A DNA stretch of 64,000 nucleotides from the NCBI GenBank assembly GCA_001915575.1, contig MNQT01000012.1, positions 1-64,000 of the forward strand. Direction: 5' to 3'. The translations under genes were made by a program, and so were the position numbers. This DNA is from Bacteroides sp. CAG:1060_57_27 (GTDB lineage: Bacteria; Bacteroidota; Bacteroidia; Bacteroidales; UBA932). Each line of letters starts with the position of its first letter. The stretch's first letter is position 1. The notes under the pieces were generated by a model. It ran no database searches. It was not told the DNA's origin and was given only the letters and a program-made list of their open reading frames with translations. This document shows positions 7,506 to 16,871 of this stretch, one piece after another.

Positions 7506-7916
7506 ATGGCCACTATCTTCACCAAAATCGCGAAGGGCGAGATCCCGTCGTACAAGGTCGCGGAGAGCGAAGACTTCTACGCTTTCCTCGACATCAGCCC
7601 GCTCTCCCTGGGGCACACGCTGGTAATACCGAAGCATACGGAGGACGACTATATCTTCCACCTGGATCCCGAGACCTACGCCGGCCTGTGGGCTTTCGCC
7701 CGCAAGGTCGCCGTGGCCCTGAAGGCGGCCGTGCCCTGCAAGAGGGTGGGCGTCGCGGTGCTCGGCATGGAAGTCCCGCACACCCACATCCACCTTGTTC
7801 CCCTGCAGAGCGAAGGGGACATGGATTTCCGCAGGCAGCGTCCGGAATTCACCGAAGAACAGATGGCCGGGACTGCGGCCGCAATCCTTGCAGAATATGA
7901 GAAGAACAACAGTTAG
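7506..7916 (+). CDS. HIT-family nucleotide hydrolase/transferase
   Basis: This 136-residue protein has the histidine-triad motif HTHIHLVPL (92-100), in which the central histidine forms the nucleotidyl intermediate. The N-terminal IFTKIAKGEIPSYKV and the LGHTLVIPKHT block match HIT/HINT proteins, which usually cleave adenosine phosphoramidates or dinucleotides. The cellular substrate cannot be read from sequence. It is 3 bp downstream of greA and its end overlaps the next gene by 20 bp. Confidence 0.93.
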   Translation: MATIFTKIAKGEIPSYKVAESEDFYAFLDISPLSLGHTLVIPKHTEDDYIFHLDPETYAGLWAFARKVAVALKAAVPCKRVGVAVLGMEVPHTHIHLVPLQSEGDMDFRRQRPEFTEEQMAGTAAAILAEYEKNNS

Positions 7917-9012
7917 GCTCCTCGCGCTTTCGGCGGCGGCCCTTGCATTGGCGGCCTGCTCGGACAGGTCGGTCATCAGCGGAAAGATAGACGGCGCCGC
8001 AGACTCCGAACTCATAATAAAGCAGCTCGACGTCAACAGGTTCGCCGTGCTCGACACCATAAAGACCGACGGCGGCGGCTCGTTCAGCTATAAGGTAAGG
8101 GTAGACAAGGGCAATCCCGAGTTCATCTATATCTTCAAGGGCGACAGGAGGCTGGCGGCACTGCTGCTCGAGAGCGGCGAGAAGGCTTCCGTAGAGGCCG
8201 ACACCCTCGGCAACTACAGCGTGAGCGGCTCCGAGGGCTCCGCCAAGCTCTCAGAGATTGAGAAGGCTTCCACCAGGTTCGCATCCGAGATGAGCGCAGC
8301 CTCGGACAACGGCCCCGAGATGGCCAGGATATATCTCGAACACTACAGGGCAGGCGTGAGATATATCCTCGAGAACCCCTACTCGCTCACCGTAATCCCG
8401 GTGCTGTACGAGCAGATGGGAGGCGCCACCCCGATTTTCAACCAGCCTACCGACGCCATATTCTTCCGTAACGCGGCAGACTCGCTCGAAACCGTATATC
8501 CCGACTCACGCTATGTAAAGGCCCTCCGGAGAGAAGCGGAGCGCAGGATGAAGCTGCTCGAACTCGACGGACAACTCCGTGCCGCCGGGGAGATCTCCTA
8601 TCCCGACCTCAAGATGCCCGACATCGACGGCGGGCAGAAGGCCATAAGCGACATCGACGCGAGGGCCGTTCTGGTACATTTCTGGGACTGCGCAGATGCT
8701 GCCCAGAAGATGATGAACCTGGATGTGCTGCTCCCGATATACAATGACTTCCACGATCTGGGATTCGAGATATACGCAGTCTGCCTGACTACCGACAAGG
8801 CTTCATGGGGAGCTGTCGTAAACGCGCAGAAACTCCCGTGGGTCAATGTCTGCGACGCGCTCGGAGCCGCATCTCCGGCGGTAAGCCTCTATAATGTCAC
8901 GTCGCTCCCGAACTCCGTGCTCATAGTGGACGGCGAGCTCGCGACCGACAGCGACATAAAGGGAGAGGACGATCTCAGAAGAGTGCTCGGCAGGACTCTC
9001 GGTCGGCGTTAA
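7897..9012 (+). CDS. Thioredoxin-fold lipoprotein lacking the CxxC site
   Basis: The 371-residue product starts with MRRTTVRLLALSAAALALAAC, a lipoprotein signal with lipobox cysteine 21. Residues about 25-120 resemble the DUF4369 beta domain found in Bacteroidota thioredoxin-like lipoproteins. Residues about 240-368 follow the TlpA/ResA layout (PDLKMPDIDG, VLVHFWD, YNVTSLPNSVLIVDG). Where a redox-active protein would have WCxxC, this one has HFWDCADAAQ (261-270), so it has one cysteine and no disulfide pair. It is probably a surface or periplasmic protein using the fold for something other than thiol exchange. The start at 7897 is chosen for the lipobox; it overlaps the HIT gene by 20 bp and, at the 3' end, convergent ribF by 38 bp. 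Confidence 0.85.
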   Translation: MRRTTVRLLALSAAALALAACSDRSVISGKIDGAADSELIIKQLDVNRFAVLDTIKTDGGGSFSYKVRVDKGNPEFIYIFKGDRRLAALLLESGEKASVEADTLGNYSVSGSEGSAKLSEIEKASTRFASEMSAASDNGPEMARIYLEHYRAGVRYILENPYSLTVIPVLYEQMGGATPIFNQPTDAIFFRNAADSLETVYPDSRYVKALRREAERRMKLLELDGQLRAAGEISYPDLKMPDIDGGQKAISDIDARAVLVHFWDCADAAQKMMNLDVLLPIYNDFHDLGFEIYAVCLTTDKASWGAVVNAQKLPWVNVCDALGAASPAVSLYNVTSLPNSVLIVDGELATDSDIKGEDDLRRVLGRTLGRR

Positions 9013-9865
9013 GCTGGGCCTTGAGAGCATCAATCGAATCGAAGCGCCTCATGTCACGGAGGCGCTTTTTGAATTCTATGCGGATATCGAGTCCGTATAT
9101 GTCCTCGTCGAAGCCGAATATGTTGGTCTCCACCACGCCGGAGACATTAGTCATGCCGTAGAACTTCCTGCCGAGAGTCTCCACTCCGGTAAAATAGACC
9201 CCTTCCGCCGGCAGTATCTTAAGGGGGTCGCACATCTGCATGTTTGCTGTAGGAAAGCCCAGGGTACGCCCGAGCTGCTTTCCACCTACTACGACACCCC
9301 CTATCGAATACCCGTATCCGAGCATCCGGGCGGCAAGTTCCACATGTCCGAGCGACAGGGCCTCCCTTATCTTGGTGGAACTGACGGTAATCCCGGTCAT
9401 TCCAGCAGGACATCCTGGAAGCGGTGCATCCGTTTCCAGGGTCAGCGGGCGGACCGTCCTGCATTCCAGGCCCAGCGATCCGCAGAGCGCGGCTATGCCG
9501 TCCGCGCCGAGCATGTCGCTGCCCACGCGGTTGTCGTACCCGATGACAAGGCCGGTAGCCCCGTACTTCCCGACAAGCACATCCCTTATATAGCTCCCCG
9601 CATCCATAGAGGCGAACTCTCTGGTGAAGTCCAGCATCTCTACCCTGTCAACTCCGAGGGAGCGCAGCATCGCGGTCTTCTCCTCATTGGTAGAGAGCAG
9701 CCTGAGCGTCCGCGCATCCTGCTGGAGCACGGCCCGGGGGTGGTGCCGGAAAGTTACGACAATCGCCTCTTCCCCCTTGCTGCGGGCGGAAGAGACGAGA
9801 GTCCTTATAACTTCACGGTGTCCGAGGTGGACGCCGTCAAAGAAACCTGTAGATACTACAGCCAT
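8975..9865 (-). CDS. ribF: Bifunctional riboflavin kinase/FAD synthetase
   Basis: RibF converts riboflavin to FMN and then FAD. The N-terminal adenylyltransferase domain shows TGFFDGVHLGH (6-16, HIGH-like) and VSSTKIREAL (161-170). The C-terminal flavokinase domain begins near residue 185 with GGVVVGGKQLGRTLGFPTANM and contains GVYFTGV. At 296 residues it is slightly short, because the N-terminus begins directly at MAVVSTGFFDG; a longer frame exists upstream, but it lies inside glgP. The start overlaps the glgP stop by 10 bp, so ribF is translationally coupled as the last gene of the glycogen run. Confidence 0.95.
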   Translation of the reverse strand: MAVVSTGFFDGVHLGHREVIRTLVSSARSKGEEAIVVTFRHHPRAVLQQDARTLRLLSTNEEKTAMLRSLGVDRVEMLDFTREFASMDAGSYIRDVLVGKYGATGLVIGYDNRVGSDMLGADGIAALCGSLGLECRTVRPLTLETDAPLPGCPAGMTGITVSSTKIREALSLGHVELAARMLGYGYSIGGVVVGGKQLGRTLGFPTANMQMCDPLKILPAEGVYFTGVETLGRKFYGMTNVSGVVETNIFGFDEDIYGLDIRIEFKKRLRDMRRFDSIDALKAQLNADRESCRALF

Positions 9866-12414
9866 TTCACGAGAGGGAAATCCTGCCTGTGCGGAAGACG
9901 CGGATTCTTCGGATAGTAGCGGGTTCCGACCATATACATGCCCGTCCTCTCGGGGAAGACGGCGACCTGGTAGGTAGCCTTGCCGTCCTGGTACGAAACC
10001 ATATTGAACTCGCTTATGTTCTGCAGGTGGCGCTTGCCGCTCTCGTCGGCGAAGGTGAACACCATTTCCACGCCGATATCCTCGGGTTTGAGTCGGCCCA
10101 GGTCGAGCACGACCTCCGCATTGAGGGTGTTGTCCGCCGAAAGCGAATATGAGTCGACAGTCTGGGTGTAGGAAATGACGCGGATGTTGCTCCACTCGTC
10201 CATAACCAGCTGCTTCCAGGCGGCGATTTCAGCCGCAACCTTTCCTCCTTCAGCGTTCAGTTCCTCGAAACGCCTGCTCTGGGGTATGTAGTACTGGTTG
10301 CAGTAGTCGGTAAGCATACGGTTGGTAGTGAACTCGCAGGCGACCTTCGCGACGGTGTTCTTGATGTATCCGAGCCACTTCTCCGACAGTCCCGTCTCGG
10401 GATTGACGTCATAGTAGTCGGGGGCTATCTCGTTCTCTATCGTAGAATAGATAGTGGCCGCATCAAGCTCGTTCTGGTAGTTGGGGTCGTCGTAGGTCTT
10501 CTCGAGAGGCAGGGCCCAGCCGGCTCCGGGCTGGTATCCTTCCACCCACCAGCCGTCCAGCACGGAGAAATGCATCACTCCGTTCATGGCGGCCTTCTCT
10601 CCCGATGTTCCCGATGCCTCAAGGGGACGGGCGGGGTTGTTGAGCCATACGTCCACTCCCTGCACGAGCCTCTTGGCGAGGGTTATGTCGTAGTCGGCGA
10701 CAAAGATTATCCTGCCGAGGAAGCGGTCCTGCTTGGAGATGTCTATGATCTGCTTTATGAGGTCCTGTCCCGCTCCGTCGGCAGGATGTGCCTTGCCGGC
10801 GAATATGAACTGCACGGGATGCTCGGGATTGTTGACTATCGCGTCGAGCCTGTCGAGGTCGGAGAACAGCAGCGTGGCCCTCTTGTAGGTCGCGAAACGG
10901 CGGGCGAAGCCTATGGTCAGCACGTCGTCGCGCAGCCTCTCCTTGATCGTCACGATCTGGCTGGGCGTATAGTGCGCGCAGAGCTGGGGAATGGAGAACC
11001 TCTCCCTGACCGTATCGATAAGGTCGCGCTTCATCAGCTTACGTGTCTCCCAGAGTTCCTTGTCGGGCACCGAATATATGCCTTCGAAACACCTCTTGTC
11101 ATAGTGGTGGTTCTGGAAATCCGCACCGAACACCTTCGCGTGTATCTGCTTCCACTTCTTGGCGGTCCAGGTCGGATAGTGCACGCCGTTGGTCACATAA
11201 CTTATGTAGAGTTCTTCGGGCAGGTATCCGGGATACATGTCCGCGAAGATCTCGCGGCTCACCTTGCCGTGGAGCATGGACACTCCGTTGACATTCTGCG
11301 ACATGTTCGCGGCAAGATAGCTCATGGAGAACTTCTCCTGATGATCGTCGGGGTTGATCTTTCCGAGGCTCATAAGAGTCCTCCAGTCGATGCCGACGCT
11401 CTGGGGATAGTATCCGAGATACTTTCCTATGAGCTCCTCGCTGAACGCGTCGTGTCCCGCGGGAACGGGAGTGTGGGTCGTGAAGAGTCCGGAAGTCCTG
11501 ATGAGCTCCATAGACTCGCTGAAGCTGTGGTGTCCGTCCTGTATGCACTCGCGCAGCCTCTCCAGGCCCGCGAACGCCGCATGTCCCTCGTTATAATGGT
11601 AGATAGTGGGATTGAGCCCCAGGGCGCGCAGGGCCCTGACTCCTCCTATGCCGAGGAGCAGTTCCTGCTTGAGCCTGTTCTCCCAGTCCCCACCGTAGAG
11701 CTGGTACGTAACCTGCTTGTCCTCCGGGATATTGTCCTCGAAGTCAGTATCGAGGAGATAGAGGTCGGTACGGCCCACGGCCACCTTCCATATACGGGCG
11801 CTGAGCTCGCGTCCGGGCATGGGAACCCTGACCTTCATCCAGGCGCCGTTTCCGTCGAACACGGGTTCGGCCGGAATCTTCATGAAGTCCTGTGCCGTAT
11901 ACTCCGCCACCTGGTTGCCTTGGGGCGTGATACGCTGGGTGAAATAGCCGTACTTGTACAGCAGGCCTACAGCAACCAGGTTGACATTCATGTCGCTGGT
12001 CTCCTTGAGATAGTCTCCGGCGAGTATTCCGAGGCCACCGGAATAGATTCTGAGCGAGGTGTCGAGTCCGTACTCCATGCAGAAATATGCGACGGAAGGT
12101 TCCGTCCTCTTAGACTTCTGCTCCATATAGGAGTCGAACTCCCTCATGACATTGTCCAGACGTCCTACGAACTCCTCGTCCTCCGCGAGTTCCTGGTATC
12201 TCTTTATGCTGACCTTGTCCAGTATCTCCATTGGATTGTGTCCGGACTTGTGCCACAGGCGGGCGTCCACGCTCTTGAAAAGCGCCTTTGCGTTATCATT
12301 CCAGCACCACCAGAGGTTCTTGCAGAGGGTCTCGAGACCCAGGAGCTTCTCAGGCAGGTGTCTGGTCACCATTATGCTCTTCCACGACGGCGCTCCGATT
12401 TCGTTTCTGTTCAT
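9856..12414 (-). CDS. glgP: Alpha-glucan (glycogen) phosphorylase, GT35
   Basis: The enzyme releases glucose-1-phosphate from glycogen ends using pyridoxal phosphate. The 852-residue chain belongs to the non-classical GT35 group with an N-terminal DUF3417-type domain (LWWCWNDNAKALF near residue 35). The phosphorylase core follows (YNEGHAAFAGLERL, FTTHTPVPAGHDAF). The PLP region is EASGTSGEKAAMNGV with the lysine in GEKAAMNG. The C-terminal about 110 residues form an extra beta-rich domain. It lies 17 bp after the GH57 gene and overlaps ribF by 10 bp. Confidence 0.95.
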   Translation of the reverse strand: MNRNEIGAPSWKSIMVTRHLPEKLLGLETLCKNLWWCWNDNAKALFKSVDARLWHKSGHNPMEILDKVSIKRYQELAEDEEFVGRLDNVMREFDSYMEQKSKRTEPSVAYFCMEYGLDTSLRIYSGGLGILAGDYLKETSDMNVNLVAVGLLYKYGYFTQRITPQGNQVAEYTAQDFMKIPAEPVFDGNGAWMKVRVPMPGRELSARIWKVAVGRTDLYLLDTDFEDNIPEDKQVTYQLYGGDWENRLKQELLLGIGGVRALRALGLNPTIYHYNEGHAAFAGLERLRECIQDGHHSFSESMELIRTSGLFTTHTPVPAGHDAFSEELIGKYLGYYPQSVGIDWRTLMSLGKINPDDHQEKFSMSYLAANMSQNVNGVSMLHGKVSREIFADMYPGYLPEELYISYVTNGVHYPTWTAKKWKQIHAKVFGADFQNHHYDKRCFEGIYSVPDKELWETRKLMKRDLIDTVRERFSIPQLCAHYTPSQIVTIKERLRDDVLTIGFARRFATYKRATLLFSDLDRLDAIVNNPEHPVQFIFAGKAHPADGAGQDLIKQIIDISKQDRFLGRIIFVADYDITLAKRLVQGVDVWLNNPARPLEASGTSGEKAAMNGVMHFSVLDGWWVEGYQPGAGWALPLEKTYDDPNYQNELDAATIYSTIENEIAPDYYDVNPETGLSEKWLGYIKNTVAKVACEFTTNRMLTDYCNQYYIPQSRRFEELNAEGGKVAAEIAAWKQLVMDEWSNIRVISYTQTVDSYSLSADNTLNAEVVLDLGRLKPEDIGVEMVFTFADESGKRHLQNISEFNMVSYQDGKATYQVAVFPERTGMYMVGTRYYPKNPRLPHRQDFPLVKWL

Positions 12415-12431
12415 CTTTCGTTGTTTATTCT

Positions 12432-13628
12432 CTACTTCTTCTCCGCGATAGCGTTGTCCAGCCTTATGCTGAAGTCGCTCAGGACGTTCATATAGTTTAT
12501 GAACGCCTCATAGGGCGTAGCATAGGGATTGAACCTGCTGTGTATCTCACCGTCAGAGAAGAATTTCGTGCACATATAATAGAAGTGGTCGCTCTCCTGG
12601 AGGTGTCCGTAGTCGGTCCAGAGAGCCTCGTCGTCCGCAAGCGAAAGCTTCTCCTCAAGCTCGTAGAGCTTGTGGAACGCGTCCTGCTGCAGTTCGTTGC
12701 CGAGCCATGCGGACAGGTCCCTCTCCTCGTCGGCCCACGAAATGGCCTCGGGAACGGAAATCTCCCCTACGGAATGGTGCTTGGCCGCAGCCCTCGAAGG
12801 GGTGACGAACTCGAGCTCGGGATCCTTTGCCACGAGGTCGGTGAACGCCCTCATGAAGTCGAAGATTCCGCACTCCGCGCCCTGATGCTCTCCGAACGTC
12901 TCGTAATCCATGAAGAGGTTGACTATCTCCCCCTCGGAAGCCTTGATCCAGCCGAGATACTTCTCGGCGGTCAGGGGCCATTCGCCCCAGCCCCTGTCGG
13001 AGAAGCGGAAGGCTATGTCGTCGCTGAGGGAATAGTTGCGCAGGAGCACCTTGAGTCCGCTCTTGTACTCGTTGTTATACAGATAGTTGGGACTTCTCCA
13101 GCCCATGATGTGGCGCGCACCTTCCGTAAGCATGGTCTTGAAGCCGAGATTGTAGACCTCCTTGCCTATGCTGTCGGAATAGATGAGCTCCGTGTTGCGG
13201 AAAGTCTTGGGCGTCACGCCGAAATATTTCTCTATGGCTTCCTTGTGCCTGCGGACCTGGTTCTCGAATTCCTGTCCGGAAGCGAGGGACGAGAGCGAAT
13301 GGTTGTAGGTCTCGCAGAGGAACTCGACCTTGCCGGTATCGGCAAGTTTCCTGAAACTCTCCACGACCTCCGGAGCATAGCGGTCGAACTGTTCGAGCGC
13401 GGAGCCGGAAATCGAGAACGCAAGCTTGAGCTTGCCCTTGCTCTTCGTGATCTGCTCGAGGAGCAGCTGGTTCATAGGCAGGTAGCACTTCTGCGCCACC
13501 CTTTTCAGGATTGTCCTGTTGGCAAAATCGTCATAGTAGTGAGAATCCTTACCTATATCGAAAAAGCGGTACAGACGGAGTCTCGAAGGCTGATGGACCT
13601 GAAAATACAGGCATACTGACTTTTTCAT
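12432..13628 (-). CDS. GH57 alpha-glucan-active glycoside hydrolase
   Basis: This 398-residue enzyme has the GH57 signatures: YFQVHQP at residues 8-14 (motif 1), the nucleophile region FRNTELIYSD with Glu147, and the acid/base region LFMDYETFGEH with Asp241. GH57 members of this size in glycogen clusters act as alpha-amylases or 4-alpha-glucanotransferases on intracellular glucan. There is no signal peptide, so it is cytoplasmic. The gene lies 1 bp after the glycogen synthase and 17 bp before glgP. Which activity it has cannot be told from the motifs alone. Confidence 0.92.
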   Translation of the reverse strand: MKKSVCLYFQVHQPSRLRLYRFFDIGKDSHYYDDFANRTILKRVAQKCYLPMNQLLLEQITKSKGKLKLAFSISGSALEQFDRYAPEVVESFRKLADTGKVEFLCETYNHSLSSLASGQEFENQVRRHKEAIEKYFGVTPKTFRNTELIYSDSIGKEVYNLGFKTMLTEGARHIMGWRSPNYLYNNEYKSGLKVLLRNYSLSDDIAFRFSDRGWGEWPLTAEKYLGWIKASEGEIVNLFMDYETFGEHQGAECGIFDFMRAFTDLVAKDPELEFVTPSRAAAKHHSVGEISVPEAISWADEERDLSAWLGNELQQDAFHKLYELEEKLSLADDEALWTDYGHLQESDHFYYMCTKFFSDGEIHSRFNPYATPYEAFINYMNVLSDFSIRLDNAIAEKK

Positions 13629-13629
13629 A

Positions 13630-14916
13630 TTATTGCTTGACTACTGATTCATAAACTTTCTTGAGCTTGGCGGTGGCACCGTTCCACTTGAGCTCGTTAA
13701 CTTCGTCATATCCCTGCTTCGTCGCAAACCTTGCGAGCGCAGGATACTGCAGGAGGGCATAGATGTCGTCCGCCATGGCATCGACATCCCAGAAATCCAC
13801 CTTGAGCGCGTATTTGAGCACTTCGGCCGCTCCGGACTGGTGCGAGATTATGGCAGGGACATTGGAGCGCATGGCCTCGAGGGGCGATATTCCGAAAGGC
13901 TCCGATACCGAGGGCATTATGTACACGTCCGAGAGGGCGAACATCTTCTGCACCTCCTTTCCGCGCAGGAAGCCCGTGAAATGGAAACGGTCAGAGATGC
14001 CAAGACGCGCCACCTGGCGTATGGCCTTGTTCATCATGTCTCCGCTTCCGGCCATGACGAAACGCACGTGCGGAGTCCGCTTGAGCACCTTGGCGGCAGC
14101 CTCGATGAAGTATTCGGGGCCCTTCTGGAAAGTAATCCTGCCGAGGAAGGTCACAATCTTGTCGCTTACCGCGCGTTTGACCTTGATGTCGTCGCGTCCG
14201 CTGAAATCCACGGCGTTATGCACGGTAACGACCTTGGCAGGATCGATGCCGTACCTGTTTATGACTATGTTCCTCGTAAGGTCGCTGACCGTAACCACGC
14301 AGTCGGCGGCCTCCATTCCCCTTTTCTCGATGGCATATACCCTGGAATCGACCATGTCGTCGGAGCCGCGGTCGAAGGAGGTCGCATGCACATGCACCAC
14401 AAGGGGCTTTCCCGTAAGCTCCTTCGCGGCGATTCCGGCAAGGTAGGTAAGCCAGTCGTGAGCATGGATGACGTCGAACTCGTTCTGCATCGCGATAGTC
14501 CCGCCCACCTGGGCGTAACGGGACACCTCCTCGAGCAGGTTGGCGCCGTATTTCCCGGAGAACTTGAACTTCTGTCCGAAGCCCACCGAGGTCTCGTGCA
14601 CATGCTCCTTCTTCATCTTCTCGATCGCCTCGTAGTATTCCGAAGGGTCTACATAGGGGACAAGGCTGGAGTCCACGTTGATGAACTTGACCTTATCTAT
14701 GAACTCCTCAACGCTGTCGCTGACATTGCTCACCGCAACGTCGCTGGCGTTGATTATCCTGGCGCAGCTCTGGTCTTCGTCGCCGGAAGCCGAAGGCATC
14801 ACGAAGAGCACTTCGACTCCGTTATGGGCCAAGCCCTTGACGATACCTTCACAGGCCGTACCGAGTCCGCCTGCAATGTGAGGCGGGAACTCCCAACCGA
14901 ACATCAGGACTCTCAT
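13630..14916 (-). CDS. Glycogen synthase-like GT-B glycosyltransferase
   Basis: The 428-residue protein has a GT-B fold: an N-terminal GWEFPPHIAGGLGTACEGI block (8-26), a middle HAHDWLTYLAGI, and a C-terminal donor-binding region with LGRITFQKGPEYFIEAA and PSVSEPFGISPLEAM. Position between debranching enzyme and GH57 amylase identifies it as the chain-elongating glycogen synthase. It resembles GT4/GT5-type enzymes rather than the E. coli GlgA in detail, so the donor (ADP- or UDP-glucose) is open; no glgC lies in the window. The start overlaps the debranching gene by 4 bp (ATGA). Confidence 0.9.
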   Translation of the reverse strand: MRVLMFGWEFPPHIAGGLGTACEGIVKGLAHNGVEVLFVMPSASGDEDQSCARIINASDVAVSNVSDSVEEFIDKVKFINVDSSLVPYVDPSEYYEAIEKMKKEHVHETSVGFGQKFKFSGKYGANLLEEVSRYAQVGGTIAMQNEFDVIHAHDWLTYLAGIAAKELTGKPLVVHVHATSFDRGSDDMVDSRVYAIEKRGMEAADCVVTVSDLTRNIVINRYGIDPAKVVTVHNAVDFSGRDDIKVKRAVSDKIVTFLGRITFQKGPEYFIEAAAKVLKRTPHVRFVMAGSGDMMNKAIRQVARLGISDRFHFTGFLRGKEVQKMFALSDVYIMPSVSEPFGISPLEAMRSNVPAIISHQSGAAEVLKYALKVDFWDVDAMADDIYALLQYPALARFATKQGYDEVNELKWNGATAKLKKVYESVVKQ

Positions 14917-16856
14917 TTCTCTTTACTCCTGTATTTGTCCAACATTCTTTCGACAGAAAGCAGCGAAGCCGTGCTCAGCGCAGACGAGATCGCGCCGTGG
15001 GGAGCGTGCGGGGGATCTCCGTCATAGAGTTCGGAGAACGCACCTATTCCGTGCTGGCCGAGATCCTCGTAGAATCCTTCCGTCAGCCATTCGGCCCTCT
15101 TCACGAAAGAAGGGCCCTTGACTTTCAAGGCTATCTTCACATACGGCTCCAGCAGGCTGGGCCTCGCACATCCCTGGTGATAGGCGAGATCCCTGTCCCT
15201 CTGGGTCCCTTCATAGACTCCCTTGTACTTGGGATCGCGGGGAGAGAGGGTCCTTATGCCCCTCGAGGTGACGAGCTCGTTGTCTATGACCCTCAGGATC
15301 GAGGGCACGAGTTCATCGTCTATAGGGGAATAGTCGCAGGCGAGAGGACACAGCTGGTTGGGCCTTATGTCCATATTCTGGCCGGCGTTGTCCACATAGT
15401 CTGCAAGGCAGCCGTAGGAAGGGTTCCAGAAGGTCTTCTGGTAGTTCTCCCTGACGAGGTCGCGTATGCGGCTCCATTTCGCGATGAAGGGATTTTTCTT
15501 CGAACCGTAATTCGCCTCCATATCGACCGCGAAGCAGATAGCGTTGTACCACAGGGCGTTGGTCTCGACCTGGTAGCCGGCCCGCTCCGTGACGGGGATT
15601 CCGTCGACATAGGCATTCATCCACGAAAGGGCCGTGCGGTACTTCTGGGCCCACAGCAGGCCGTTGGGATGCATGGCTATTTCGGCGCGCTCGCCGGGAA
15701 GGTAGCTCTCGACGATGCCGCATACGGTAGCTCCGTACTTCTTCCACACGGCCTTGGGGTCGGCTCCGTAGGATATGTAGTCCTGGAGTATCGACGCCAT
15801 TACGAGCGGAGCCTCCACCTGGGTGGTCCTGTGGAAGAGCCTCTGCTGCTCGTCGCCTATTATATTGTCAAGTATCTCCTCGAACAGTTTCGGGTTGTCC
15901 AGCCCGTAGAGAGCAAGCCCCGGCAGGGCCAGGAGCGACTCCCTGAGCAGTCCGGTATACAGCCAGGTAAGGCCAGCGGTTATCCTCTTGCGGTTGTTAT
16001 GGTCGATTATGAGCGTGTCGGCGCAGCGGCGGAGCTGGTCGCGGTATCCGGTGATCTCGCCCATGGCCTTCACGCCGGCGGTAAACCTCCTCTTGAACTC
16101 CGACGGGGTCCCCTGCCTTACGGATGCCGAGAGTATGACATTTCCCCCGGGCTTTACCGTGCATTCGAACGAGCCGGGCACGAGCAGGTCTTCGAGACAG
16201 TCGAAGCCGCGGCGTGCCTCGTCGGAATAGGTGATGTTGTTGTTCCAGTGGGGCGAGGCAGTGAACTTCGCCTTCTGGTCGCTCATCTGCAGGTTGAGGT
16301 CGGGGAAGTTGGAATACATCCTGAAAGACATTCCGCCGTCGACAGCCACGCCCGAAGTATTCGCCTCAGGATTCTGGTGCGTGAGGCTGTGGATGTTGCG
16401 GAACGCGAGGAAAGGCTTGAGTATGAGCTTCACCGGCGAGGGGGACTCGACCAGTTCATACTTTATCATGATCTGGTCCCTGTCCTGCGCCAGCAGAAGG
16501 CTCTTGCGGAACACGACGTCGCCCACCTTGTAGGTGATCTGAGGGATGGGGTCGGCGCTGAAATCGACGATATATTTGTGCCCCCTGGGCTCATAGATGT
16601 CGCCGTAGCAGTGAATGCCGAGGTTAAACTGCTTGCCCTTGATGACAAGGCTCTCGTCTACTCCGGAGAGCAGAAGATACCTGTCGCCACCGAAACGGTC
16701 GAGGGTGACGGCCAGCAGTCCGTGGTAACGGCGCGTATTGCAGGTCAGGATAGACGTATTGCAGTACGCTCCGGACTTGTTGGCGCACAGGATCTCCTTC
16801 TTGAGAGAGTATGCCAGGTTGACAAGCTCGGATTTGTTGAATTTTATAAATGCCAT
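14913..16856 (-). CDS. Glycogen debranching enzyme (amylo-alpha-1,6-glucosidase type)
   Basis: This 647-residue cytoplasmic enzyme matches the bacterial/archaeal GDE family. The N-terminal beta domain begins INTRRYHG-like with NTRRYHGLLAVTLD (residues about 41-54). The C-terminal alpha/alpha toroid carries DYISYGADPKAVWKKYG, GLLWAQKYRTALSWMNAYVDG and IRPNQLCPLACDYS, the region bearing the acidic catalytic residues. It hydrolyses the alpha-1,6 stubs of glycogen. It follows glgB by 15 bp and overlaps the synthase gene by 4 bp, within the same operon. Confidence 0.93.
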   Translation of the reverse strand: MAFIKFNKSELVNLAYSLKKEILCANKSGAYCNTSILTCNTRRYHGLLAVTLDRFGGDRYLLLSGVDESLVIKGKQFNLGIHCYGDIYEPRGHKYIVDFSADPIPQITYKVGDVVFRKSLLLAQDRDQIMIKYELVESPSPVKLILKPFLAFRNIHSLTHQNPEANTSGVAVDGGMSFRMYSNFPDLNLQMSDQKAKFTASPHWNNNITYSDEARRGFDCLEDLLVPGSFECTVKPGGNVILSASVRQGTPSEFKRRFTAGVKAMGEITGYRDQLRRCADTLIIDHNNRKRITAGLTWLYTGLLRESLLALPGLALYGLDNPKLFEEILDNIIGDEQQRLFHRTTQVEAPLVMASILQDYISYGADPKAVWKKYGATVCGIVESYLPGERAEIAMHPNGLLWAQKYRTALSWMNAYVDGIPVTERAGYQVETNALWYNAICFAVDMEANYGSKKNPFIAKWSRIRDLVRENYQKTFWNPSYGCLADYVDNAGQNMDIRPNQLCPLACDYSPIDDELVPSILRVIDNELVTSRGIRTLSPRDPKYKGVYEGTQRDRDLAYHQGCARPSLLEPYVKIALKVKGPSFVKRAEWLTEGFYEDLGQHGIGAFSELYDGDPPHAPHGAISSALSTASLLSVERMLDKYRSKEK

Positions 16857-16871
16857 AATATAACTATAACG

